From Verrucomicrobiota bacterium (GTDB lineage: Bacteria > Verrucomicrobiota > Verrucomicrobiia > Chthoniobacterales > Terrimicrobiaceae): DNA of 64,000 nt. The translations under genes and the position numbers were made by a program. This document shows positions 51,085 to 59,560 of the stretch, piece by piece. Under the pieces are notes generated by a model. The model saw nothing but the letters and a program-made list of their open reading frames with translations, was not told where the DNA came from and did not search any database. The stretch spans positions 62,001 to 126,000 of the forward strand of contig JAPLTF010000025.1 in assembly GCA_026398275.1 (NCBI GenBank), written 5' to 3'. Every line of letters starts with the position of its first letter. Positions within the stretch are counted from its first letter, which is position 1.

Positions 51085-51085
51085 A

Positions 51086-51505
51086 ATGGGATACCTGCTC
51101 GACACCGATGTCCTGAGCGAGTCCTCCAATTCCAAGCCCGACGAATCGGTCATGGACTGGCTCGATTCTCACGATCACGAAACTTTTCTTTCCACCATCT
51201 CCCTCGGAGAAATCGTCAAGGGCATCGAGCTTTTGCCGGACGGCAAACGAAAACATCAAATCGCCGCCTGGTTCGAGCGGCTGGACCGCTGGTCGGAAAA
51301 CCGCCTGCTGCCGCCAACCGGAAGCGTCATGCGCGAGTGGGGACGCCTCTGCGCCCGGCACGAGCGCAAGGGCCGCCGCCTGCCTGTCCTCGACAGCCTC
51401 ATCGCTGCGACTGCGCTCGCCCACGACCTGACCCTCGTCACGAGAAACACCGGCGACTACCCGAAAGAGATCTCCCTGGTGAATCCTTGGGAGTCGAACG
51501 TGTAA
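51086..51505 (+). CDS. VapC-like PIN-domain ribonuclease toxin
   Basis: The 139-residue protein has the PIN acidic residues: Asp6 (YLLDTDVLSE), Glu near residue 42 (ISLGEIVKG), Asp near residue 105 (PVLDSLIAATAL) and a final Asn-Thr-x-Asp (TRNTGDYPKE). The partner is Phd-type rather than VapB-type, an arrangement common among type II systems. Confidence 0.92.
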   Translation: MGYLLDTDVLSESSNSKPDESVMDWLDSHDHETFLSTISLGEIVKGIELLPDGKRKHQIAAWFERLDRWSENRLLPPTGSVMREWGRLCARHERKGRRLPVLDSLIAATALAHDLTLVTRNTGDYPKEISLVNPWESNV

Positions 51506-51748
51506 TTTGGCAAGTTCATCCACGCACATATCGATATGGCCGATGCATTGCCCGCCCCGAAGCGGGCGCACTTCACCCGCGCCAAAGCTCATGCAACAAG
51601 GTTGAAGTCACAAGTGTCCGCCTCAGTCCGCCTGAAATTCGATTCGACCTCTGGGATCCGGCCTGTTTGGAGAGCACACACCGCCGACCGTCTCATGCGG
51701 AGGGAACAATTGGCTGCGCTGCTCGCTGAATCCGGCTGGAAGTTCTTC

Positions 51749-51798
51749 CCATTCGCAGGGATTCGCATGATTTGCGGGCCTCTTCTGCGGTTTTCGGG
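51749..51798. repeat. Dispersed ATTCGC-type repeat R4, copy 1
   Basis: This stretch in the 294-base gap between the PIN toxin and the GT81-like gene shares about three quarters of its bases with 61235-61282, including the exact core GCGGGCCTCTTCT and TTTCGGG. No coding sequence was recognised in the rest of the gap. Confidence 0.5.
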
Positions 51799-51799
51799 C

Positions 51800-53002
51800 T
51801 TAGCCGGCACGGACGGCTTCGAGAAGCTCCGGTAAAAAATCCGGCAGGACGGCCTCGACGCGGTTCCAATCGGGGATCATGGGATCGCCGAGGGGGTCGA
51901 GCAGGTAGTCCCTTGCGGCGGCGCGGATCGAGCCCGCGAACGTGGCCACGGCAAGCTCCTCGCCGTGGCGGTCATACGCGAGCCCGTTCACGCCTGCGTC
52001 GGCGGCGCAGAACCGCATCGTGTCGCCGGCCTTGCGGACGTAGGCGGTGAGCAGGGTGTCAAAGATTCCCTGGTCAAGTTTCACCCCCTGGCCAGCCAGT
52101 GTCCGGAACAGGCGCTTGACGATGTCGCACGCCATCTTGTTGAGGCCCTTGCGCGGATCCTTCGGCGAGAGCTCGCGGTGCTTGTGGTCGTAGCGTTCGG
52201 CCACGTCGATCTGGCAGAGGCTTTTGAGCGAGCTGACGCGAAAAACCTCCGCCAGCATTCCGGCCTCGACGCCCCAGTCGCACGGCATCCTCGATCGCCG
52301 GATGATGTCCAGGTCGAGGCTCACCTCCCCGCTGAGCGGATACCGGAACGTATCGAGAAAAGTCAGGAACTCGTGCGGTCCGATGACGGACTGGAACGCG
52401 CGGATCAGCGGGGTGAACAGCAGCCGCATCACGCGCCCGTTGAGGCGGCCGGTGAATCGCGCGCTGTAGCCCTTGCAAAAATCGAATCCCAGATGCGGGT
52501 GGGCGACCGGATAACAGAGCCTTGCGAGCAGGTCCCTGCTGTAGGCATGGATGTCGCAATCGTGCGCCGCGACCATGCGCGAACGGCCGTTGCCGAGGAC
52601 GTATCCGAAACACGTCCAGAGGTTCCGTCCTTTTCCAGACGGGCCGGGATCGAGATCCGCCGCGGCAAGCCGCCGGATCAATTGCGTCACCTGCGGGCCG
52701 TCGTTCCAGATCAGCGCCGGACGCTGCGGAAGAACTCCAAAAAGCTTTTTCGCCCGCCGCCAGGCGGCGGCATCGGCACCGTCGACCCCGACGACGATCT
52801 CCGCGAGATAGCGGACGCCTTGCAGTTCGCGGATCATCCCCCGGAGTGCCGGGGTGCCGAGCTCGTCGGCGTGGCAGGGCAGGACGAGCGCGATGGGGCA
52901 GGCAGCGGAAAATTCCTCCAGCTCTCGCTCGAGCCGCCCGGTATCCGCGGCGCCGAGCCGGTGGAGCGTCGCCAGCGACCCGTCCTGAAAAAAGTCCGAC
53001 AT
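51800..53002 (-). CDS. GT81-like glycosyltransferase (glucosyl-3-phosphoglycerate synthase-like)
   Basis: The 400-residue GT-A fold protein has a nucleotide-binding start (IALVLPCHADELGTPALRG), VVGVDGAD, GKGRNLWTCFGYVLGN, the metal-binding MVAAHDCDIHAY, and GFDFCKGYSARFTGRLNG with RLLFTPLIRAFQSVIG, then DWGVEAGMLAEVF. This order matches GT81 enzymes that form glucosyl-3-phosphoglycerate for glucosylglycerate osmolytes or polysaccharides. Family placement is from motifs; the acceptor is inferred. It is divergent from a second glycosyltransferase gene across 62 bases. Confidence 0.8.
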   Translation of the reverse strand: MSDFFQDGSLATLHRLGAADTGRLERELEEFSAACPIALVLPCHADELGTPALRGMIRELQGVRYLAEIVVGVDGADAAAWRRAKKLFGVLPQRPALIWNDGPQVTQLIRRLAAADLDPGPSGKGRNLWTCFGYVLGNGRSRMVAAHDCDIHAYSRDLLARLCYPVAHPHLGFDFCKGYSARFTGRLNGRVMRLLFTPLIRAFQSVIGPHEFLTFLDTFRYPLSGEVSLDLDIIRRSRMPCDWGVEAGMLAEVFRVSSLKSLCQIDVAERYDHKHRELSPKDPRKGLNKMACDIVKRLFRTLAGQGVKLDQGIFDTLLTAYVRKAGDTMRFCAADAGVNGLAYDRHGEELAVATFAGSIRAAARDYLLDPLGDPMIPDWNRVEAVLPDFLPELLEAVRAG

Positions 53003-53064
53003 GCCCGAGCCTCCGGCAGCAGGGTGGATTGTTCAACACCAAACGGCGTGCTAGCCTTCCCCGC

Positions 53065-54567
53065 ATGCCGACGGAACCCGCACAAAAGCTCGTGGTCGTG
53101 CATTACCATTTCCGTCCGGGCGGTGTGCGGCGGGTCATGGAGCTCCTGCTGCCTGAGCTCGCCGCGCGCTTCCAAAAAATCACGCTCGTTGGCGGGGAAT
53201 CTCCGGAGGCGCAATGGGGCCGGGAGATGAAGCGGAAGATCCCGCTGCTGAGATTCGTCACCGCTCCCGCATTTGGATATTTCGCCACCGGTTGTCCGGA
53301 GCGGATGCGCGTGGATATTCGCGGAGTTTTGCAGCGGGAAGCGGGTCCGGACGCCATGATCTGGGCGCACAACCTCTCGCTCGGGCGGAACATGATTCTC
53401 GCCGACGAACTCGCGGCGCACTCGGCACGCACGGGAGTCCGGCTTGTCAGCCACCACCATGACTTCTGGTGCGACCACCGCTGGGCGCGGTGGCCGGAGA
53501 TGAGGGCGCAGGGATTCCGGACGCTCTCCGATGTTGCCCCGGCGGCGTTTGCGGCGGATGCCCGCGTCCTGCATGTGGGGATCAACTCCTCGGATGTGCG
53601 CCTGCTCTCGCGCCATATGAAATCCACCGCGTGGCTTCCGAATCCCGCCGGCGGGGAGGCGGGGCCGGGGCGGACCGCCATTGCGCGCGCCAGGCGGTGG
53701 CTTCGCGGGGAGCTCGGCGACGATGCGCCGGTGTGGGTTTATCCCGCGAGATTTCTGCGGCGCAAAAATTTTGCCGAGGCGATCCTTCTTGCCCGCTGGC
53801 TCTCGCCGGATGCCTGGCTCGTGACCACCGGTGGAATCAGCTCGCCCGGGGAGTCCGTCTATGCCGGCCGCTTGATCGAGGCTGCCCGGAAAGGCCGGTG
53901 GCGGGTGCGTTTCGGCATCCTTGCCGGCCGCGGGGCGCGGGCCCCTTCGGTTCCGGCGTTGATCCGCGCAGCGGAGTCAGTCGTGATGACATCGATTCAG
54001 GAGGGATTCGGATTTCCTTATCTCGAAGGAGCCGGGCTCGGCTGCCGGGTGATCGCGCGGAAGCTGCCCGCGATCCAGCCGGATCTCGAGGCATTCGGCC
54101 TGCGACTTCCCGGGCTTTACGACGAGGTGCTGATCCCTCCCCGGCTGTTCGATGAGAAAGCGGAATTCCATCGGCAACGATCCAGATTCCGGAGTTGGAA
54201 AACCCTGCTGCCCGGTCCCTGCCGGGCGCTTGCGGAAGCTCCGCAATATCTGAGCGACCCGGGGAGCCCGGTTCCATTCAGCCGACTAACTCTCGAAGCT
54301 CAGTTGGAGATCCTGGCGGTTCCCCCCCGCGAGTCTCTGGCCGCCTGCGCCGCCTGGAATCCGAAGCTCGGAGCGCCCGCTCGGGCAGATTGGGTGGGAG
54401 AGACCGCTCTCTCGCCCGCAGCCTGCGCCGAAAGGTTCTTCGATCACACCGTGAACTTCCCAGCCATGTCGCCCTCCGCGCTTCAAGCGGAGAACACGCA
54501 GAATGGGATCATCAAGGAACGTCTCGGACAAAATTTTCTCTTCCCGCTCCTGATGCCGTCGATTTAG
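53065..54567 (+). CDS. GT4-like glycosyltransferase
   Basis: The 500-residue protein has a GT-B plan: a Gly-rich start (VVVHYHFRPGGVRRVMELLLPEL), SHHHDFWCDHRWARWPEM, a middle with VWVYPARFLRRKNFAEAILLARWL, and the C-terminal EX7E-like region TSIQEGFGFPYLEGAGLGCRVIARKLPAIQPD in substance. The start ATG 53065 is chosen because the longer frame lies in the divergent promoter region. It is paired divergently with the GT81-like gene, so the two may act on one product. Donor and acceptor are unknown. Confidence 0.82.
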   Translation: MPTEPAQKLVVVHYHFRPGGVRRVMELLLPELAARFQKITLVGGESPEAQWGREMKRKIPLLRFVTAPAFGYFATGCPERMRVDIRGVLQREAGPDAMIWAHNLSLGRNMILADELAAHSARTGVRLVSHHHDFWCDHRWARWPEMRAQGFRTLSDVAPAAFAADARVLHVGINSSDVRLLSRHMKSTAWLPNPAGGEAGPGRTAIARARRWLRGELGDDAPVWVYPARFLRRKNFAEAILLARWLSPDAWLVTTGGISSPGESVYAGRLIEAARKGRWRVRFGILAGRGARAPSVPALIRAAESVVMTSIQEGFGFPYLEGAGLGCRVIARKLPAIQPDLEAFGLRLPGLYDEVLIPPRLFDEKAEFHRQRSRFRSWKTLLPGPCRALAEAPQYLSDPGSPVPFSRLTLEAQLEILAVPPRESLAACAAWNPKLGAPARADWVGETALSPAACAERFFDHTVNFPAMSPSALQAENTQNGIIKERLGQNFLFPLLMPSI

Positions 54568-54572
54568 CACAT

Positions 54573-54631
54573 GTGGCGCATGCGTCCCGCCTGCGAAGCG
54601 AACCAGAACGCAGGCGAGACGCCTGCGCCAC
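54573..54631. repeat. Dispersed palindromic repeat R1, copy 2 (inverted)
   Basis: Arms at 54573-54595 and 54609-54631 pair over 23 bases with two mismatches around the loop AAGCGAACCAGAA, which is the reverse complement of the loop in copy 1 (22634-22647). The copy is therefore in the opposite orientation. It starts five bases after the stop of the GT4-like gene and ends 81 bases before the YugP-like gene. Confidence 0.88.
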
Positions 54632-54712
54632 AATGGAGTGCTAGCCCAGCGCGGAACAGCCACTCAGACACACGGGTTGCAGAATTCTGAAAAATTCGTA
54701 TGTATTTCCATC

Positions 54713-55387
54713 ATGATGACATGGATAATTCTGATCGCTGTGCCGATGTTGATCGGGCTCTGGGCCCAGTCGAAAGTATCCAGCGCGTTCAAGCGCTGGA
54801 GCCAGGTCCGTGCCGGATCAAACCTCACCGGGGCCGAGGCCGCGCAGCGGATCCTTGCCGCGGCCGGCATCAATAATGTCGAGATCGTGGCCATCCGTGA
54901 CGCCCTGGGCGACCACTACGATCCCACGCACAACCGGCTTTGCCTGTCGCCCGAGGTCTACGGAACGCCGTCGGTTGCGGCCCTGGGAATTGCCGCCCAC
55001 GAGTGCGGGCATGCGATCCAGCACGCGAAGTCTTATGCGCCGTTGAAATGGCGGATGATGGCCGTGCCCGCCACGCAATTTGCCTCGCAAATCCTACCGG
55101 TCATTTTCATAGCAGGGCTATTCTTTCACGCGTTTCACCTCGTGATGGTGGCGATCGCCTGCTTCCTGGTGCTGGTGGTTTTCAACCTGATCACGCTGCC
55201 GGTGGAATTCGATGCCTCCCGCCGGGCGAAGGTGATCCTCCAGCAGATGGGAATGATCCGCCAGGGCGAGGAAGCGAGCGGGGTCAACGAGGTTCTCGAC
55301 GCGGCGGCACTCACGTATGTCGCGGCATTTGTGGCGGCGCTCGGGCAGCTCATCTTCTTCATCCTGCAAGCCACGCGCTCGAGATGA
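54713..55387 (+). CDS. YugP-like zinc membrane metallopeptidase
   Basis: The 224-residue protein is a membrane-bound zinc protease of the YugP family: an N-terminal helix (WIILIAVPMLIGLW), the zinc motif HECGHAIQH (His96, Glu97, His100), and three further hydrophobic segments. ATGs at 54713 and 54716 both fit. Its stop shares bases with the thiD start (ATGA), so the two are coupled, although no functional link is known. Confidence 0.92.
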   Translation: MMTWIILIAVPMLIGLWAQSKVSSAFKRWSQVRAGSNLTGAEAAQRILAAAGINNVEIVAIRDALGDHYDPTHNRLCLSPEVYGTPSVAALGIAAHECGHAIQHAKSYAPLKWRMMAVPATQFASQILPVIFIAGLFFHAFHLVMVAIACFLVLVVFNLITLPVEFDASRRAKVILQQMGMIRQGEEASGVNEVLDAAALTYVAAFVAALGQLIFFILQATRSR

Positions 55388-56175
55388 TGCGCCCGGTCGT
55401 CCTCACGATTGCGGGCTCGGACAACTCTTGCGGAGCGGGCGCCCAGGCCGACCTGAAGACCATCACCGCGCTGGGCGGATATGCGCAGACCGCCATCACC
55501 TGCGTGGTGGCGGAGGTGCCGGGAAAGGTCTCGTCCATCCAGGCGATCCAGCCGCGGATCGTCGCCGAGCAGGTGCGGCTCAGCCTGCAGGCGTTCCCGG
55601 TGTCGGCCATCAAGACCGGCATGCTTTTCTCCGCTCCGATCATCCGGGCGGTCGCAGCCGAACTCGGCAAGCTCCGCAAGCTTCCGCCCCTGGTGGTGGA
55701 TCCGGTGATGGTCGCATCGAGCGGCGATCCACTTTTGAAAAAGTCCGCGATCGCCGCCTACGAGGACCTTCTCTTTCCGCTCGCTGCACTCGTCACTCCG
55801 AACCTCGACGAGCTCCGCATCCTCTCGGGGATGCCCTGCCGGGACCTTGATGAAATGAAGGAAGCTGGGCGCGCGCTCGTTCGGAAATACCGCGTCCCGT
55901 TCCTGCTCAAGGGCGGCCACCTCAAGTCCCGCACCGCAGTGGATATCATCGCGGATGAGGATGGCTTTGAGGAATTCCATGCGGACTTTATCCGGGGAGC
56001 CGACACCCACGGCACCGGCTGCACATTCTCCGCCGCCATCGCCACCGGCCTCGCCCGCGGGCTCCCGCTCACGGAATCCGTGGCTCAGGCAAAGGCCTAT
56101 ATCACCGCCGCGATAGACGACCGGCTCCGCTGGAAAAAGACAACCGCGCTCAACCACTCGGTTGGCGGCGTCTGA
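55384..56175 (+). CDS. thiD: Hydroxymethylpyrimidine/phosphomethylpyrimidine kinase
   Basis: ThiD phosphorylates HMP and HMP-phosphate for thiamine synthesis. The 263-residue ribokinase-like protein has LTIAGSDNSCGAGAQADLKT, DPVMVASSGDPLL, TPNLDELRILSG and GADTHGTGCTFSAAIA with the anion-hole motif. ATG 55384 overlaps the YugP-like gene stop by four bases. No other thiamine genes are in the window. Confidence 0.95.
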   Translation: MMRPVVLTIAGSDNSCGAGAQADLKTITALGGYAQTAITCVVAEVPGKVSSIQAIQPRIVAEQVRLSLQAFPVSAIKTGMLFSAPIIRAVAAELGKLRKLPPLVVDPVMVASSGDPLLKKSAIAAYEDLLFPLAALVTPNLDELRILSGMPCRDLDEMKEAGRALVRKYRVPFLLKGGHLKSRTAVDIIADEDGFEEFHADFIRGADTHGTGCTFSAAIATGLARGLPLTESVAQAKAYITAAIDDRLRWKKTTALNHSVGGV

Positions 56176-56178
56176 TAC

Positions 56179-56241
56179 GTGGGGCGACCGTCCCGGTTGC
56201 CTGCGTGTCGGGGGGCGAGCAGGCGGGACGCCTGCTCCGCG
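56179..56241. repeat. Dispersed palindromic repeat R1, decayed copy 3
   Basis: The right arm (GCAGGCGGGACGCCTGC, ending at 56241) keeps most of the R1 core, while the left arm (from 56179, GTGGGGCGACCGTCCCGG) has several substitutions. It lies between the thiD stop and the convergent HpnH-like gene. Confidence 0.65.
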
Positions 56242-56247
56242 GTAATC

Positions 56248-57531
56248 CTATTTTCCGACAGGCTGCTTGTCCGGGCGGCCGGTTTTGTGGCCCTTTCCGG
56301 CTGAGACGCCGTTGAAGGGGTTCACCGAGGCGCCCTCGATGCGGGCGGCGGGTTTTTTGGCGAAGTTGAAGGCGATGTTCGCCCAGGTGTCGCCGGGTTG
56401 GGCATCGCGGCCGAGCGTGGCGCTGGGTTCGTATCCGCAGTGGACCATGCAGTTCTCGCAGCGCGGGTCGCGGGCCTTGCCGTTCACGACGCCGTAGTGG
56501 TCCCAAGGGGTCTTTTCGAGCAGGTCGCGGTAGCTGGCGTGGTGCGCGTCGGTCATCAGATAGCACGGGCCCTTCCATCCGCCGATGTTTCGTGTCGGGA
56601 TCGCCCAGGCCGAGCAGGTGAGGTCGCGCTTCCCGGCAAGAAAATCCAGAAAGATCGGGGTTCCGAACAGCGTGTATTTTTCGCCCCAGGCCCGGATGTT
56701 TTTGAATTTCTCCTTCGTCATCTCGCGGGTGAGAAAAAAGTTTTCGGGTTCGAGGTTGAGCCGCTTCCGCATGTCCTCCTTGGCGGCGTCATAGTCGTAG
56801 CCGGGCGAGATCGTGTGCCCGTCGACGCCGAGCCAGGATAGGTAATCGAACATCTGTTCGATCTCGCGCATGTCGGTCTCGCGGTAGACCGTGGTGTTCG
56901 TGGCGACCTGGTAGCCGAGGATCTTGGCCATGCGGATCGCAGCGATGCATTCCTTGAAGACGCCCTCGCGCTCGACGATGAGGTCGTGCGTGCGCTCGAG
57001 GCTGTCGAGGTGGACATTCCAATACATCCAGCGGGACGGGGCGATCGGGTTGCGGATTCCGGGCGGCTGCGTGCGGATCGCCTCCGCCTGCTCGCGTGTG
57101 ATCAGCTCCTCCGAGACCAGGACCTCGATCTTCGGACCGATGCGCGCCGGGTTCCTCGCAAATTCCTCCGCGAGGCAGTCGCGCATTTTTTTCCGCATGA
57201 ACATGCCGTTCGTGCAGATGTAGACGATGCGCTTTTGCGCCAGCAGGCCCGCGACAAGATCTTCGATCTCCGGGTAGATGAGCGGCTCCCCTCCGCAGAT
57301 CGAGATCATCGGTGCCCCACACTCCTCTGCGGCCCCAAGGCAATCCTCGAGCGACATGACGTCCTTCAAGGATTGCGAATACTCGCGGATGCGGCCGCAG
57401 CCGGTGCAGGTGAGGTTGCAGGTATGGAGCGGCTCCAATTGCAGGACGGTTGCAAACTTCTCAACGCCATGGATTTTTTTGCCGATGATGTAGCCCGCAA
57501 TCCGGGCGGTCAGCGCGAGCGGAAACCTCAT
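56248..57531 (-). CDS. hpnH: HpnH-like radical SAM protein
   Basis: HpnH adds adenosine to hopene on the way to bacteriohopanepolyols. The 427-residue protein has the cluster triad CNLTCTGC (Cys38, Cys42, Cys45), MISICGGEPLIYPEIEDLV, ICTNGMFMRKKM, TNTTVYRETDMREIE and the C-terminal CENCMVHCGYEPSATLG. It is longer than the usual enzyme: an extra stretch near residues 115-150 and a tail of about 50 residues. No hopanoid neighbours are present. ATG 57531 is chosen because homology begins there. Confidence 0.78.
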   Translation of the reverse strand: MRFPLALTARIAGYIIGKKIHGVEKFATVLQLEPLHTCNLTCTGCGRIREYSQSLKDVMSLEDCLGAAEECGAPMISICGGEPLIYPEIEDLVAGLLAQKRIVYICTNGMFMRKKMRDCLAEEFARNPARIGPKIEVLVSEELITREQAEAIRTQPPGIRNPIAPSRWMYWNVHLDSLERTHDLIVEREGVFKECIAAIRMAKILGYQVATNTTVYRETDMREIEQMFDYLSWLGVDGHTISPGYDYDAAKEDMRKRLNLEPENFFLTREMTKEKFKNIRAWGEKYTLFGTPIFLDFLAGKRDLTCSAWAIPTRNIGGWKGPCYLMTDAHHASYRDLLEKTPWDHYGVVNGKARDPRCENCMVHCGYEPSATLGRDAQPGDTWANIAFNFAKKPAARIEGASVNPFNGVSAGKGHKTGRPDKQPVGK

Positions 57532-57641
57532 AGGCCCCGCATAAGAGGGAGCAAGGGGGGGGGTGTCAAGGCCCAACGCTTCCTCGCCCGCAGGAAGGGA
57601 TTCCCATTTCCCCGAGTTTCGAGATCCAATCGCCGAGCGGC

Positions 57642-58517
57642 ATGACCTACCGGGCAGAGATCCGCGATGTCGCGTCGCGCCAGTTTTCCTGCACCTGCAC
57701 GGATTTCCGCATCAACGGACTCGGGGCCTGCAAGCACATCGAGGCGATCCTTCTCCAGCTCTCTCGCCGTCACAGGGCCGAATTCAAGGCGGCAGAACGG
57801 ATCGCTTCGCCGCGCACGGACATCGTTGTAGACCCATCCGCCAATTGCCTGCGCGTCGAGCGCAACGCCTCGAAACTCCCGACCAAACTCCGCGCCCGCT
57901 TCGACGGCAAGGGCGTTCAGCTTGAAGAGTTGTCCCCGGAAGAATTGATGGAGGAACTCAATGCCTGCCGGAGCCAGTCCTTGCGGATTTCGCAAGATGT
58001 TCGGCCCTGGCTGGAAACCCGTTCCCTTCAGCAAGACCGGATCCTCAGCCGCCGGGCCTACGAGGCCGGGGTCGCGGATGGCAGCTATCCGGAGCACGTC
58101 ACGCAAAGCCCGCTATTCCCCTACCAGCGCGAGGGGATGCTCCATCTGGCGTTCAAGGAGCGCGCGCTTCTCGCCGACGAGATGGGCCTCGGGAAAACCA
58201 TCCAGGCCATCGCGGCCTGCTCGCTCCTGCACCACCTCGGCAAGGCCCGCCGCATGCTGATCGTCACTCCCGCCTCGCTGAAGGCCGAGTGGGAGGAGCA
58301 GATCAAAAGATTCACCGGCCTGCCGCTGCGCCTCGTCTTCGGCGGACGCGCGGTCCGCTCGCAGATTTACGGCGATCCCGACGCCCCGTTTTTCACCATC
58401 GCGAACTACGAGCAGATCGTCCAGGACAGCCTCGACATCAACGCCCGCTTGCGCCCGGACATCGTGATCCTCGACGAGGCCTCGACGGAAGTTTGTCCGC
58501 GTGGGTGTGACATTTGA
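57642..58517 (+). pseudogene. Truncated SWIM/SNF2-family helicase
   Basis: The open frame keeps a SWIM zinc finger (Cys17, Cys19, Cys30, His32), then the start of an SNF2 helicase core: QREGMLHLAFKERALLADE, motif I MGLGKT (Lys185), motif Ia IVTPASLKAEW and the DEA of motif II at residues 278-280. It then breaks off: after base 58481 the sequence switches to an unrelated stretch and stops within 11 codons, so motifs III to VI are lost. The in-frame codons upstream of 57642 (SPSFEIQSPSG) look conserved too, so the 5' end may also be missing. Non-functional as a helicase. Confidence 0.85.
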
Positions 58518-58747
58518 TATTCCTGAAACTGTGATGACATCCCTTCAAGGACGGGGGGGGCGATGTCGAGGAATGCCTGCGCCTTGAGCTGGCTTGTGCG
58601 CTCTATCAGCGCGAACTGGCCTCCTTCGGAAGTTCCGCCGAAGTGGCGGAGTTGCATCCGTTTGCTTTCGGCCACGAGTTGACCCGACGCGGGATTCCCC
58701 GCAACTACGGACGCACCGAAATGGGCGAGGCTCCGTCCGAGCCGTGA
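58507..58747 (+). pseudogene. UPF0175-family antitoxin gene with a frameshift
   Basis: From GTG 58507 the sequence reads VTFDIPETVMTSLQGRGG, then loses frame at a run of eight G (58553-58560). One base fewer would continue it as DVEECLRLELACALYQRELASFGSSAEVAELHPFAFGHELTRRGIPRNYG in substance, the hallmark of UPF0175 proteins, whose members act as antitoxins of PIN-type toxins. The tail after Arg-Thr-Glu is replaced by repeat R2 sequence. The frameshift may be a mutation, phase variation, or a sequencing error in the G-run. Confidence 0.75.
58720..58744. repeat. Dispersed repeat R2, half copy at the UPF0175 end
   Basis: GGGCGAGGCTCCGTCCGAGCCG (58723-58744 in substance) equals one arm of repeat R2 at 18290-18314, with three changes. 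It lies at the end of the UPF0175 remnant and appears to have replaced its C-terminal codons. Confidence 0.65.
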
Positions 58748-58806
58748 TTTTATCCGGCATAAGGCGCAAGGTTGCGTGCTTGGGAGGAATGTGGCAGTTT
58801 TCGGGC

Positions 58807-59028
58807 ATGAGCGTATTGGAATCCATTCTCAAAGACCTTGAGATGCTGCCGGCACCCAAGCTGGTGGAGGTGGCGCACTATGTCAGCCGCCTCAATCCGC
58901 ATCGGCGGGAGGAGCGCCTTGCGGCCATCAAAGCCACGGCGGGGTGTTTGGGAGGAGAGGAAGGCATGGCCTTTGAAACGGCCGTGCGCGAGGAAGGCGA
59001 ACGGCTCGATCTCGATGACTGGAAATAG
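58807..59028 (+). CDS. VapB/DUF2281-like antitoxin
   Basis: The 73-residue protein (MSVLESILKDLEMLPAPKLVEV, then AHYVSRLNPHRREERLAAI) resembles the DUF2281/VapB-like antitoxins that precede PIN toxins. It ends inside the toxin gene (stop 59026-59028, toxin ATG 59015), so the two overlap by 14 bases. The frame is intact, unlike its neighbours on both sides. Confidence 0.78.
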   Translation: MSVLESILKDLEMLPAPKLVEVAHYVSRLNPHRREERLAAIKATAGCLGGEEGMAFETAVREEGERLDLDDWK

Positions 59029-59407
59029 CGTTTTGCTGGACAGCAGCGTCATTGTCCGCCACTTCCGCAACGCAGAGGCGGTATCCGACAAACTGGCCGC
59101 CTTCGAGGAGCTGTATGTTCCACAGACCGCCTTGGGAGAACTTTACTACGGGGCATTCAAGTCGGCCCGGACCGAGGAAAATCTCGGAAAAATCGAGCGG
59201 TTCCTTGTGGCTGCATATGTCTTGGGCACCGACAACGAAACCGCCCTGCAATACGGGAAAATCGCGGCGCAGTTGGCGCGGGACGGAACGCCCGTCCCGC
59301 AAAATGACATCTGGATCGCGGCTGTGGCTGTTCAGTGCGGGGTGCTTCTGGCAACCACCGACGGGCACTTTCGGCGATTCGAAGGCCTGGATGTCCTGTT
59401 TTGGTAG
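59015..59407 (+). CDS. VapC-like PIN-domain toxin
   Basis: The 130-residue protein keeps the PIN acidic residues: Asp9 (VLLDSSVIVRHF), Glu near residue 43 (TALGELYYGA), Asp in PQNDIWIAAVA and the final Asp in ATTDGHFRRF. Length is normal. It overlaps the antitoxin gene by 14 bases. It is the one intact toxin in this decayed island. Confidence 0.9.
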   Translation: MTGNSVLLDSSVIVRHFRNAEAVSDKLAAFEELYVPQTALGELYYGAFKSARTEENLGKIERFLVAAYVLGTDNETALQYGKIAAQLARDGTPVPQNDIWIAAVAVQCGVLLATTDGHFRRFEGLDVLFW

Positions 59408-59458
59408 TTTGCTTCGTTCTTCTTTTCGCTGCTGCTCCACCGGAAGAATGGAAAGCGA

Positions 59459-59521
59459 GGGGAGGGCAAACCGTGTGACCCAACATATTCGGGTTCGGAC
59501 GAGAGACAGAGCCTCGCTCCC
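59459..59521. repeat. Dispersed repeat R2, decayed copy
   Basis: This block between the PIN toxin and the DUF433 gene keeps GGGAGGGCAAACCG on the left and GGTTCGGACG and AGAGCCTCGCTCCC on the right of the R2 layout, with an AT-rich centre (CATATTC). Pairing is weaker than in the full copy at 18290-18349. Confidence 0.55.
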
Positions 59522-59560
59522 AAGCTTGGCAAGAGGGCGCAACTGTGCGATGCTTGCGAC

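Noticed and set aside
52522-53064. N-terminal extension of the GT4-like gene
   Set aside because: It lies opposite the GT81-like gene and has no glycosyltransferase features.
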